Shown here piece by piece: positions 27,398 through 35,959 of a stretch of 64,000 bases of DNA. Positions within the stretch are counted from its first letter, which is position 1. The number at the start of each line of letters is the position of its first letter. The DNA lies in contig RJAE01000016.1 in the NCBI GenBank assembly GCA_004000035.1, positions 19,977-83,976 on the forward strand. The letters run 5' to 3'. Below the pieces are notes generated by a model. The model was not told where the DNA came from. It did not search any database and saw nothing but the letters and a program-made list of their open reading frames with translations. The translations under genes were made by a program, and so were the position numbers. Origin of the DNA: Arthrobacter sulfonylureivorans (GTDB lineage Bacteria; Actinomycetota; Actinomycetes; Actinomycetales; Micrococcaceae).

Positions 27398-28663
27398 ATG
27401 TTTCGTTCCTTGCGGCTGTTCAATTACCGGATCTGGTTCTTCGGCGCGCTGGTCTCCAATATCGGCACGTGGATGCAGCGAACCGCCCAGGACTGGCTGG
27501 TTTACGACATCCTCACTGAGCAGGACGCCGCCGCCATGGGCATTGTGATGGCGCTGCAGATGGGCCCGCAGTTGGTGATGGCTCCTTGGGCCGGGCTGAT
27601 TGCCGACCGGTTCGACCGGCAAAAGCTGCTGATGGCCACGCAGATTTCAATGGCGGTGCTGGGCCTTGCGCTGGGCTTGATGGTGATCGCCGACGTGGCA
27701 CAGCTGTGGCATGTGTATGCCTTCGCCCTGGCACTGGGCATGGTGACGGCGGTGGATGCGCCAGCGCGGCAGACGTTCGTCTCGGACCTGGTCCGCGACG
27801 ACTACCTGCCCAACGCGGTGGCGCTGAACAGCACCTCGTTCAACCTGGCCCGGATGATCGGTCCGGCCATTGCCGGCGTGCTGACCGTAGCCATCGGTCC
27901 GGGCCCGGTGTTCCTGATCAACACCGCCACCTTCGCTGCGATGATCGCTGCGCTGTTGGCCATCCGCAGGCAGGAACTCCACCCGCGGCAAAAGGTGGCC
28001 AAGGGCCGCGGCCAGATCCTCGAGGGCTTCCGGTATGTGAAGGACCGGCCGGACCTGGTGGTGGTGCTGGCCGCGATCTTTATCATCGGCACATTTGGTC
28101 TGAATTTCTCCGTTTTTGTGGCGTCCATGGCGCGCACCGAATTCGGCGGCCATGCCGGTGACTTCGGCGTGCTCTCCTCGGTGATGGCAGCCGGTTCGGT
28201 GACCGGGTCGCTGCTCAGCGCGCGCCGGGACAGGCCGCGGCTGCGCTATGTCTTCGGCGCGTCGGCGGCCTTCGGTGTTGCCTGTACGGCGGCGGCCCTG
28301 GCGCCGACCGTCTGGCTCTTCGGGCTAGCACTGGTGCCGGTGGGGGCAGCGGCAATCACCATCATGACCAGCGCCAACGCGTACGTGCAGACCACCACCG
28401 ACCCGATGATGCGCGGACGCGTCATGTCCTTGTATATGGCCATCCTGATGGGCGGAACCCCGATCGGAGCTCCGCTGGTCGGCTTGGTGTCCAATAGCTT
28501 CGGCCCGCGCTGGGGGCTGGGGGTGGCAGCACTGTCAGGAGTGGCCGCGGCCGCCGTGGGGATTCTGTGGGCCTGGCGCGCGCACCACATGCGGCTGCGG
28601 TTCGATCGCTCGGCCCGGCGAAAGCTGAGCATCACCTATGGCGTGCCGGACCGGCCGGTCTAG
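27398..28663 (+). CDS. MFS exporter, EntS/MFS_3-like
   Basis: This 421-residue permease has about eleven to twelve membrane segments and the MFS_3 signatures SNIGTWMQRTAQDWLVYD at the N-terminus, GLIADRFDRQKLL in loop 2-3 and MRGRVMSLYMAILMGGTPIG in the second half. Relatives include EntS, a siderophore exporter, and macrolide efflux proteins, so export of a small molecule is likely. AAGGGGCGG precedes the ATG. It lies 49 bases after the DUF3027 gene and may share its transcript. Confidence 0.88.
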   Translation: MFRSLRLFNYRIWFFGALVSNIGTWMQRTAQDWLVYDILTEQDAAAMGIVMALQMGPQLVMAPWAGLIADRFDRQKLLMATQISMAVLGLALGLMVIADVAQLWHVYAFALALGMVTAVDAPARQTFVSDLVRDDYLPNAVALNSTSFNLARMIGPAIAGVLTVAIGPGPVFLINTATFAAMIAALLAIRRQELHPRQKVAKGRGQILEGFRYVKDRPDLVVVLAAIFIIGTFGLNFSVFVASMARTEFGGHAGDFGVLSSVMAAGSVTGSLLSARRDRPRLRYVFGASAAFGVACTAAALAPTVWLFGLALVPVGAAAITIMTSANAYVQTTTDPMMRGRVMSLYMAILMGGTPIGAPLVGLVSNSFGPRWGLGVAALSGVAAAAVGILWAWRAHHMRLRFDRSARRKLSITYGVPDRPV

Positions 28664-28707
28664 GCGGGGGCCGGTTCGGACCCAAAAGAAGTGGGGCCAA
28701 AACAATG

Positions 28708-28742
28708 AAGGTCCGGCTCCCGTGAGCGGGAAGCCGGACCTT
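28708..28742. terminator. Bidirectional terminator between the MFS gene and serC
   Basis: The inverted repeat AAGGTCCGGCT...AGCCGGACCTT forms a stem of about 15 pairs around TGAG. TTATTT follows on the plus strand and an A-rich stretch precedes it, so it can act in both directions between the converging genes. Confidence 0.85.
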
Positions 28743-28763
28743 ATTTGGTATACGGTGCGGAAC

Positions 28764-29939
<1,176 letters not shown>

Positions 29940-30146
29940 TCACCGTTGAACGCCCGTATCATTCTGCCCCAACGCCGGCGGGCGCCGTTAGTCGGAACCG
30001 GGAATGTTGCGTGGCACCGCGGCGCGTCTACCGGCAGTGAAACTTCCGGTCGTGTAAGGAAAACAAGCTAGGCTGGAGAAGGGCCCCACCCTCATGCCTG
30101 CTGCTGGAGCAGCCTTATTTACCGCGCGCCGAGGAGCAAGAACCAA

Positions 30147-30842
30147 TTGACTGATCTCATCGACACCACCGAGATGTACCTGCGCACCATCCTCGAACTC
30201 GAAGAAGAGAATATCGTCGCGCTGCGTGCCCGGATTGCCGAGCGGCTGCGCCATTCCGGCCCCACCGTCTCCCAGACGATCGGCCGGATGGAGCGGGACG
30301 GACTGGTGGTGGTCACCGGCGACAGGCATTTGGAACTGACCGAACTGGGCCGGCGCAAGGCGACCGAGGTCATGCGCAAGCACCGGTTGGCCGAGCGGTT
30401 ACTCTCCGACGTCATCGGCCTGGAGTGGGCCTATGTCCATGACGAGGCCTGCCGCTGGGAACACGTGATGAGCGAGCGGGTCGAACAGCGGCTCTACGAT
30501 CTGCTGGGCAAGCCGACGGTGTCTCCGTACGGCAACCCGATCCCGGGATTGGAGGCGCTCGGCGGCCAGTCGGCAGAGGAAACCAGCTACGGCTTGCTCA
30601 ATCTGGCGCAGGCCATGGGCAGCTATACGCCCGATAAGCAGGTCAGCATCGTCCGGCTTGCGGAGCCGATCCAAGTAGAGCCGGAACTGCTGATCCAGCT
30701 GGAAGAGGGCGGTCTGAAGCCGGGTGCGACACTGCAGCTGGAGACCGCAGGCGAGTACATTTCCGTGCGCGTGCCGGGCATCGAAGGCGCCCTGGAATTG
30801 CCTCCGGAAGTGGCGGCCCACATCTTTGTTTCGATGGAATGA
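30147..30842 (+). CDS. ideR: IdeR/DtxR-type iron-dependent transcriptional repressor
   Basis: This 231-residue repressor has a winged-helix N-terminus (RIAERLRHSGPTVSQTIGRMERDGL), a dimerisation and metal domain, and a C-terminal SH3-like domain. The metal ligands fall at the classical DtxR positions: Met10, His79, Glu83, His98, Cys102, Glu105 and His106. With Fe2+ it would bind iron boxes and repress iron-uptake genes; one such box precedes the siderophore reductase gene at 10.1 kb. The TTG start follows GAGGAG at ten bases. Assignment to IdeR rather than a manganese MntR rests on length and the Cys102 ligand. Confidence 0.9.
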   Translation: MTDLIDTTEMYLRTILELEEENIVALRARIAERLRHSGPTVSQTIGRMERDGLVVVTGDRHLELTELGRRKATEVMRKHRLAERLLSDVIGLEWAYVHDEACRWEHVMSERVEQRLYDLLGKPTVSPYGNPIPGLEALGGQSAEETSYGLLNLAQAMGSYTPDKQVSIVRLAEPIQVEPELLIQLEEGGLKPGATLQLETAGEYISVRVPGIEGALELPPEVAAHIFVSME

Positions 30843-30847
30843 AACGT

Positions 30848-30871
30848 TGCGCCGCGGAATCACGCGGCGCA
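30848..30871 (+). terminator. Hairpin after ideR
   Basis: A perfect 9-bp stem (30848-30856 with 30863-30871) with a six-base loop lies five bases after the ideR stop. No strong T-run follows. It separates ideR from the hydrolase cassettes. Confidence 0.6.
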
Positions 30872-30872
30872 G

Positions 30873-30911
30873 ATAACGGATTTATTACTTCCGGGTAATT
30901 TTCCGTATAGT
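30873..30911 (+). promoter_or_regulatory. Promoter 1 with GTNAC-like boxes at 11-bp spacing
   Basis: Pentamers ATAAC (30873), ATTAC (30884) and GTAAT (30895) are spaced exactly 11 bp apart, followed by a -10-like TATAGT at 30906-30911. The same arrangement recurs before the next two hydrolase genes. The pentamers resemble the GTNAC direct repeats reported for MtrA in actinobacteria; that identity is inference. Confidence 0.5.
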
Positions 30912-30948
30912 TGTGCCGGGCACCGAGACATCGGTCCCACACCCTCCG

Positions 30949-31149
30949 CAAGCCGAACCCTGTCGGCGGGGGAGTGTATCCGTGAGACAGGGGCGGAGGA
31001 CCCACCAAGCGGCAGTTTTGTTCGCTGCCTTGGGGTGAAGCCGCAGCGGGCAAAGCCACGGTGAATCGTTCCACTGTTGCTTTGTGCGGTGCGGCCGAGT
31101 TTTCTCTTGACTCGAATCCGACAGCTAACTTCGCAGGCGCTTTGGGAGA
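30949..31149 (+). promoter_or_regulatory. c-di-AMP riboswitch (ydaO/yuaA type), copy 1
   Basis: The leader carries the conserved ydaO core: AGGACCCA near 30997, TTGGGGTGAA near 31030, and GAATCCGACAGCTAACTTCG then CAGGC at 31114-31138. The 3' end runs into GGGAGAGG, which is also the ribosome binding site of the M23 peptidase gene. Boundaries are approximate. In actinobacteria this riboswitch class is known to govern cell-wall hydrolases in response to c-di-AMP. Confidence 0.85.
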
Positions 31150-31159
31150 GGTATAGATT

Positions 31160-31930
31160 TTGGCAGGACACAAAGCCTCGGGACGGCGCCGTTCAACCGC
31201 CCCGGTCGAGTACTCACGCCCGCGCGCAGCAGCGACAGCCGGTCGGCGGCGTGCCCAGCCGGCACCGTCGCCGGTAGCAGCGGCCGCCCGCGACGTCGGC
31301 CATAAAACCGCGATTGTCGCCGCCGCCTCCGGCATGGTGCTGACGGTGATGCTTCCGACGACGGCCGGCGCCACAGCCGACGGCCCGCAGGAAGCAGTGG
31401 CGACCAGCAGCATCTCCGCGGCCACCGAAGCGCGCCTGACATTTGAACGGGCCGGGCTGACCAGCAAGTTCGACCCGGACACCAAGCTGAAGCAGGTCAT
31501 GGTTGCCTCCGGCGGAAAGGCCAAGGCGATCGGCAGCGAGGGATCCCTTTCGCAGCCAATGGACGAGCTGATCAAGACCTCGCCGTTCGGCTACCGGGTC
31601 AGCCCCATCACCGGTTACGCCGGAGAGCTGCACACCGGCCAGGACTACGGGGCCCCCTGCGGCACGCCCGTTGCAGCAGCGGCCGGCGGCACCGTCGTCG
31701 AGGCCGGGTTCCAGGTTGGCGGCGGCGGCAACCGGATTGTGGTGGACCACGGCAACGGCCTGGAGACCACGTACAACCACCTGAGCACCATCGACACGGC
31801 GGTGGGCGCCGCCGTGGCCCGTGGCGAGGTTTTGGGCGAGAGCGGCACCACCGGAGCGTCAACCGGCTGCCATTTGCACTTCGAAGTCATGGTCAACGGC
31901 AAGCTGGTGGACCCCACCGGCTGGCTCTGA
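31160..31930 (+). CDS. Secreted M23 family (LytM-type) cell-wall endopeptidase
   Basis: This 256-residue protein has a basic, Arg/Ala-rich N-terminus, a hydrophobic segment (about 49-70) acting as signal or anchor, a linker with ARLTFERAGLTSK, and a C-terminal M23 zinc peptidase domain. The zinc ligands are visible as HTGQD (His158, Asp162) and the HLH of HLHFEVMVNG. It would cleave peptidoglycan cross-links outside the cell. The start is TTG at 31160, positioned by GAGAGG from the riboswitch end. The N-terminal module resembles those of the two NlpC/P60 proteins that follow. Confidence 0.9.
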   Translation: MAGHKASGRRRSTAPVEYSRPRAAATAGRRRAQPAPSPVAAAARDVGHKTAIVAAASGMVLTVMLPTTAGATADGPQEAVATSSISAATEARLTFERAGLTSKFDPDTKLKQVMVASGGKAKAIGSEGSLSQPMDELIKTSPFGYRVSPITGYAGELHTGQDYGAPCGTPVAAAAGGTVVEAGFQVGGGGNRIVVDHGNGLETTYNHLSTIDTAVGAAVARGEVLGESGTTGASTGCHLHFEVMVNGKLVDPTGWL

Positions 31931-31940
31931 TTGACACGCC

Positions 31941-31978
31941 GTAACCGGAATGTGACTCAGACGCCAAACTGTTATAAG
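31941..31978 (+). promoter_or_regulatory. Promoter 2 with GTNAC boxes
   Basis: GTAAC (31941) and GTGAC (31952) lie 11 bp apart, with TATAAG at 31973-31978 as -10. The second box overlaps the -35 position. A perfect 10-bp hairpin (31988-32012) follows at the likely RNA 5' end, ahead of the riboswitch. Confidence 0.55.
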
Positions 31979-32023
31979 GTTTCACCTGTGCCTGGCATCA
32001 ACTGCCAGGCACCTTCGGGCGGA

Positions 32024-32215
32024 ATGCCGAATTCTGCCGTCGCCCGAAGTTCGTTCGCACCGAATCGCATGGCAGAAGCGGGGGACCCACTTCCCGGACA
32101 TCGCAGGATGTCCTTGGGGTAAAGCCGATCAGGACCGGGCCACCAGCCCGGAAACCGGCCGGCCGGATGAACTCCCATCCGAACCCGACAGCTCACCTCG
32201 CAGGCATTTGGGAGA
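32024..32215 (+). promoter_or_regulatory. c-di-AMP riboswitch (ydaO/yuaA type), copy 2
   Basis: Conserved blocks are CCGAATTCTGCC at 32028, GGCAGAAGCGGGGGACCCA near 32072-32091, TTGGGGTAAAGCC near 32114, and GAACCCGACAGCTCACCTCG plus CAGGC at 32181-32205. AATGCC at the 5' end can pair with GGCATT at 32204-32209 as P1. GGGAGAGG directly follows and serves as ribosome binding site. This is the cleanest of the three copies. Confidence 0.93.
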
Positions 32216-32224
32216 GGTACAACC

Positions 32225-32947
32225 GTGTCCAAGAGCATTACTGCGGGCCGCCACCGTGCGACCCCTGTCCGCACCAGCCCGCTTGAGACTATTTCCAAGG
32301 CTGTTTCCGCAAACGCCGGAACTGTTGGACGCCAAGGTGCCGTGATCGCCGCCGCTACCGGCCTGGTTCTGACCGCTGCCATTCCGGCACAGGCCGTCAG
32401 CGCCGAGCGCAGCGTTGATGCCCCGGCCCGCGTGCAGGTTGAAGCCGTGCAGGCGTCAGCGGCCGTGAAGCTGACCTTCGAACGTGCCGGCATCACTTCC
32501 ACGCCGGCACCGCAGACCGTGGTCCAGGCGGTATCCAACGAGATCAACCCCACGACCGGCGACGACGCCGCATCGGACAAGGGTAAGTCCACCAAGAAGG
32601 CCGGCGAAGCTGCCGCAAGCGGAGCGGCCGGCGCCATCGTCGCTGCCGCCTACGGCCAGATCGGCGTGGGCCAGGACTGCACCGCGCTGGTCGAGAACGC
32701 GCTGCGCGCGGCCGGCTACGCGGTCGGCGACCTTGCCCCGGCACAGTTCTTTGCTTACGGCACGCAGGTTTCCACGCCGCAGCCGGGCGACATCATCTAC
32801 TACGCCAACGGCGGTGCAGGCGTGGCCCACGTGGCCATCTACGTTGGCAACGGCCAGGCGGTCCACGGCGGCTGGGCCGGCTACAGCACCGTCCTGGGCA
32901 GCGCCTACATCGGCTCCGGCCCGGTGTTCATCCGTCCGGCCGGCTAA
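32225..32947 (+). CDS. Secreted NlpC/P60 peptidoglycan hydrolase
   Basis: This 240-residue protein starts with GRHRATPVRTSPLETISKAV, followed by a hydrophobic signal segment ending at AQA (about 38-57), a linker containing VKLTFERAGITSTPAP, and a C-terminal NlpC/P60 domain (about 132-240). The catalytic Cys is in GQDCTALVENAL (Cys152) and the His in GVAHVAIYVG (His202). It would cut peptide stems of peptidoglycan. GTG 32225 is set by GGGAGAGG. It is closely related to the next NlpC/P60 gene over its whole length. Confidence 0.92.
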   Translation: MSKSITAGRHRATPVRTSPLETISKAVSANAGTVGRQGAVIAAATGLVLTAAIPAQAVSAERSVDAPARVQVEAVQASAAVKLTFERAGITSTPAPQTVVQAVSNEINPTTGDDAASDKGKSTKKAGEAAASGAAGAIVAAAYGQIGVGQDCTALVENALRAAGYAVGDLAPAQFFAYGTQVSTPQPGDIIYYANGGAGVAHVAIYVGNGQAVHGGWAGYSTVLGSAYIGSGPVFIRPAG

Positions 32948-32988
32948 AGCCTTCCTGACGCTTTCCCTGTTCTCTATGGGTTGTATCG

Positions 32989-33012
32989 CGGCGCGCCTTT
33001 CGGGGCGCGCCG
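32989..33012 (+). terminator. Hairpin between the two NlpC/P60 genes
   Basis: A perfect 9-bp stem (32989-32997 with 33004-33012) closes a TTTCGG loop, 42 bases past the stop. It has no long T-run. It probably isolates the next promoter. Confidence 0.65.
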
Positions 33013-33088
33013 TCGGTCATTAAGGGCACCGCACGACGGCGGAATTCGGCGCGGGTGCGCCCGCTTCGGTGCGTGCCTGGCAACCTCC

Positions 33089-33148
33089 GTAACCTAAAGA
33101 TCACCGTTCCGTGATCAGAACGTGACAATGCTCGTCGGATCGTATACG
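33089..33148 (+). promoter_or_regulatory. Promoter 3 with four phased GTNAC-like boxes
   Basis: GTAAC (33089), ATCAC (33100), GTGAT (33111) and GTGAC (33122) are each exactly 11 bp apart, so they occupy one face of the helix. The last box is placed 21 bp before a -10-like TATACG (33143-33148), the same distance as in promoter 2. Confidence 0.55.
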
Positions 33149-33191
33149 CTCTTACCCGTGCCAGCTGTCAGACGGCTGGTGCCTCCGGGTG

Positions 33192-33386
33192 GATTGCCGA
33201 GCTCTGCCACCAGCCGGAGTTCGTTCGCAAAACTTCGCGGGCAGAGGCGGGGGAACCAAATTCGGGTTCCGTACAGGAACCCTTGGGGTTAAGTCGTCAG
33301 GACTCTCAGGCTTTCGCCGGGGAGGACTACGGCCGGGTGCACTCCCATCCGAATCCGACAGCTCACCTCGCAGGCATTGGGAGAGG
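33192..33386 (+). promoter_or_regulatory. c-di-AMP riboswitch (ydaO/yuaA type), copy 3
   Basis: Core blocks are TTGCCGAGCTCTGCC at 33194, GGCAGAGGCGGGGGAACCAA near 33239, TTGGGGTTAAGTC near 33285 and GAATCCGACAGCTCACCTCG plus CAGGC at 33351-33375, followed by GGGAGAGG as ribosome binding site. A short hairpin (GCCAGC...GCTGGT) precedes the aptamer, as in copy 2. Confidence 0.92.
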
Positions 33387-33394
33387 CCTTTAAC

Positions 33395-34174
33395 GTGTTC
33401 AATAACACCGCTACGGGGCGCCACCGCGCCGTTTCCGTCCGCACCAACCCGCTGGAGACGATTTCCAAAGCCGTCTCATCCAATGCCGGATCCATGGGTC
33501 GCTCTGCAGCCGTTATTGCTGCCGCCTCCGGATTGGCCCTGACCGCAGGCATCCCCGCGCAGTCAGCCACCATCGAACGCACCGCATCCACCGTGTCCGT
33601 CCCCAGCCGCGTGCAGGTGGACACCGTGCAGGCGTCCAGCGCCGTGCAGTTGACCTTCTCGCGCCCCGACATCAAGTCCACTCCGGCACCGGAGCCGGAG
33701 CCTGTGGTCGAAACAGTGGCCCAGGAAGTGGCGCCGGTTGTCGAGGAGGCCGCTGACGCTGCACAGGGCGCCGTCCAGAAGGCCGCCCCGGCTGCCGCAG
33801 CCAAGCCCGCGGCAGCCCCCGCCAAGGAAGCCGCACCGGCCTCCGCCAGCGGCGTGGCCTCCACCCTGGTCTCCTCCGCCTACGGCCAGATCGGCATTTC
33901 GCAGGACTGCACCGCCATGGTGGAGAAGGCCCTGCGCGCCGCCGGCAAGTCGGTGGGCGACCTCGCCCCGGCGCAGTTCCTCAGCTACGGCACGCAGGTT
34001 TCCACCCCGCAGCCGGGCGACCTGCTTTACTACTCCGACGGTGGCGCCGGCGTTGCGCACATCGCCATCTACGTGGGCAACGGCCAGGCCGTCCACGGCG
34101 GCTGGACCGGTTACACCACCGCGCTGGCCAGCGCCGACGTCGGATCCGGCTACGTAGCCATCCGCGTCAACTAG
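33395..34174 (+). CDS. Secreted NlpC/P60 peptidoglycan hydrolase (second copy)
   Basis: This 259-residue paralogue of the preceding hydrolase has the same N-terminus (GRHRAVSVRTNPLETISKAV), a hydrophobic signal segment, a linker with VQLTFSRPDIKSTPAP that continues into a longer Ala/Pro/Glu-rich stretch (about 100-150), and a C-terminal NlpC/P60 domain with Cys172 in SQDCTAMVEKAL and the His of GVAHIAIYVG. GTG 33395 is positioned by GGGAGAGG from the riboswitch. The longer linker is the main difference from its neighbour and may reach deeper into the wall. Confidence 0.92.
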   Translation: MFNNTATGRHRAVSVRTNPLETISKAVSSNAGSMGRSAAVIAAASGLALTAGIPAQSATIERTASTVSVPSRVQVDTVQASSAVQLTFSRPDIKSTPAPEPEPVVETVAQEVAPVVEEAADAAQGAVQKAAPAAAAKPAAAPAKEAAPASASGVASTLVSSAYGQIGISQDCTAMVEKALRAAGKSVGDLAPAQFLSYGTQVSTPQPGDLLYYSDGGAGVAHIAIYVGNGQAVHGGWTGYTTALASADVGSGYVAIRVN

Positions 34175-34208
34175 GCTTCGTCCTTTTCGGTCCACTGGAC
34201 CGTCCACC

Positions 34209-34253
34209 GGCCCCGGTCCACGCCCAGCGTGCGCCGGGGCCAGCGGCGTTTTT
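34209..34253 (+). terminator. Terminator after the second NlpC/P60 gene
   Basis: GGCCCCGG (34209-34216) pairs with CCGGGGCC (34234-34241), and a run of five T follows at 34249-34253. The remaining bases to the HNH gene include a 12-bp direct repeat (GTTAGCGCAGAA at 34356, GTTAGTGCAGAA at 34394), perhaps part of that gene's promoter. Confidence 0.75.
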
Positions 34254-34466
34254 GGGTCGATCGGCAAACGTCCGGCCGGATCTTCCGGCGGCCGGGAAAC
34301 AGCCGGTGAGCATCTGGCTACTCTGCTCTCACACGGCCCACCGGCAGCGAAAAAAGTTAGCGCAGAACGTACCGGCCGTCATACTCTTTGACTGTTAGTG
34401 CAGAAAATCCAGTCCCTGGCCGGAACTGAAGCGCCGGTCGGATAGGCCACTCCTAGAGGAATGTGC

Positions 34467-34967
34467 ATGCGCACACTCGTTCTGAATGCCGGATACGAAC
34501 CGCTGGCGGTCGTCACCTTCCGCCGGGCGCTGCTTCTTGTGCTCACCGGCAAGGCCAGCGTGATCGCTGAGGACGGTGATCCCGTCGTCGGGCCGAACGA
34601 CATTCTGGGCCGTCCCTCGGTGATCCTGCTTAACCGGTACATTAAGATCCCGTACAATCAGGACACCGCCGTGACCCGCCGCGGAGTGCTGCGCCGCGAC
34701 AACCACCTCTGCGCATATTGCGGCAAGACGGCCACCACGGTGGACCACGTCCGGCCAAGGTCGCGCGGAGGCGAGGACAGTTGGGAGAATCTGGTGGCCT
34801 GCTGCCTGCGCTGCAACAACGCCAAGGGCGACCGCACCCTTGCCCACATGGGCTGGAGCCTGCGGTTCACGCCGCGTCCGCCCAGCGGGGCCCGCTGGCG
34901 CATCCGCGACCTAGACCGGCCCGCCCCGGCCTGGAGCCAGTTCCTCGACGCCCATACCGCCGCGTGA
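34467..34967 (+). CDS. HNH endonuclease family protein
   Basis: This 166-residue protein opens with the conserved MRTLVLNAGYEPLAVVTFRR and carries a C-terminal HNH nuclease fold: zinc-binding CAYCGK, the His of TTVDHVRPRSRGGE, the Asn of SWENLVACCLRCNN, and the second CxxC. Such proteins are widespread in actinobacteria outside mobile elements, and their substrate is not established. ATG 34467 has GAGGA six bases upstream. Its stop overlaps the mobA start (GTGA), so expression is coupled. Confidence 0.88.
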   Translation: MRTLVLNAGYEPLAVVTFRRALLLVLTGKASVIAEDGDPVVGPNDILGRPSVILLNRYIKIPYNQDTAVTRRGVLRRDNHLCAYCGKTATTVDHVRPRSRGGEDSWENLVACCLRCNNAKGDRTLAHMGWSLRFTPRPPSGARWRIRDLDRPAPAWSQFLDAHTAA

Positions 34968-35629
34968 CTGCTGCCGATTTCGATGCCGTCGTGCTGGCGG
35001 GCGGCCGCTCCTCGCGTTTGGGCGGAAGATCCAAGGCGCTGCTGCAACTCGACGGGTCCACGCTGTTGCGCCGCACGCTGGAGGCCGTCCGCGGCTCCCG
35101 GCGGATCGCCGTCGTCGGTCCGGATGAGTTGCTGGAGGAAGTGGACACCTTCCGCCGGACGGTGGCCGACGGGCCGCCCCGCCTCCTGCTGACCCGGGAA
35201 GACCCGCCGTTCTCCGGTCCGGCCGCGGGCATCGCGGCCGGGGTCCAGGCCCTGGCGGCAGATAACGACGGCGGTGCCCCGCGCCGCGCGCCGTTCACCC
35301 TGCTCTTTGCCTGCGACATGCCGTTGCTGGCCGGGCTGCCCGAACTGCTGCTGGGCGGTGCCGCCCGCGCGCCGGAGGCGAAGCTCTGGATCCCGGTGGA
35401 CTCGGACGGCAGGCGGCAACAGTTGGCGTGCTGTGCGGACAGCGCGGCCCTGGCTGCGGCGGTGCAGAAGGCCGGGGGAGCGGCCGGGCTGGTCGGCCAA
35501 CCGGTCCGGAGCCTGCTCGCCGGCCTGCCGGCGGTAGAGCTCCAGTTGGAGCGGGCTGGGCTGCACACCTCGGACGTCGACACCTGGCAGGACGCGGACC
35601 GCTTTGGCATTGCCCCGCCCGCGCCGTAG
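34964..35629 (+). CDS. mobA: Molybdenum cofactor guanylyltransferase-like NTP transferase
   Basis: This 221-residue protein has the nucleotidyltransferase signature VVLAGGRSSRLGGRSKALL, a middle GPAAGIAAGVQAL and the metal-binding LFACDMPLL. It would transfer GMP to molybdopterin to make the bis-MGD cofactor used by formate dehydrogenase-type enzymes. It starts at a GTG overlapping the HNH stop. Downstream DUF6457, moeA, fdhD and a molybdoenzyme support the assignment. Confidence 0.87.
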   Translation: MTAADFDAVVLAGGRSSRLGGRSKALLQLDGSTLLRRTLEAVRGSRRIAVVGPDELLEEVDTFRRTVADGPPRLLLTREDPPFSGPAAGIAAGVQALAADNDGGAPRRAPFTLLFACDMPLLAGLPELLLGGAARAPEAKLWIPVDSDGRRQQLACCADSAALAAAVQKAGGAAGLVGQPVRSLLAGLPAVELQLERAGLHTSDVDTWQDADRFGIAPPAP

Positions 35630-35680
35630 CCTGAAACAAACGTCGTACTTGCCCGTGTACCGGGCGGATCGGAGGCCATT

Positions 35681-35959
35681 GTGTCCGGAGCGGCCGAACA
35701 GCTCTCCCCGTATGTCAGCGAACTGCTGAAGGCGCTGGAACTCGAGGACATGCCGGTGGACATCGACGCCGTGCTGGGGCTGGCCGGCGTGGCCGCGCAC
35801 AGCGTGGTCCGTCCCGCTGCGCCGCTGACCACCTTCGTGGTGGGCTACGCAGCCGGCTTCGCGGCCGCCACCGGGCAGGCCACACCGGAAGTGGCCATCC
35901 GCGCGGCCTCCCGCGTGGCCGACGAAGTTGCGCGCCGCCACGGCGCAGTACAGGAGTGA
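35681..35959 (+). CDS. DUF6457 domain protein
   Basis: This 92-residue alpha-helical protein contains VDIDAVLGLAGVAAHSVVRPAAPLTTFVVGYAAG, typical of DUF6457, a family usually found beside mobA and moeA. It probably serves molybdenum cofactor metabolism, but its action is unknown. GTG 35681 follows GGAGG. Its stop overlaps the moeA start by GTGA. Confidence 0.85.
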   Translation: MSGAAEQLSPYVSELLKALELEDMPVDIDAVLGLAGVAAHSVVRPAAPLTTFVVGYAAGFAAATGQATPEVAIRAASRVADEVARRHGAVQE

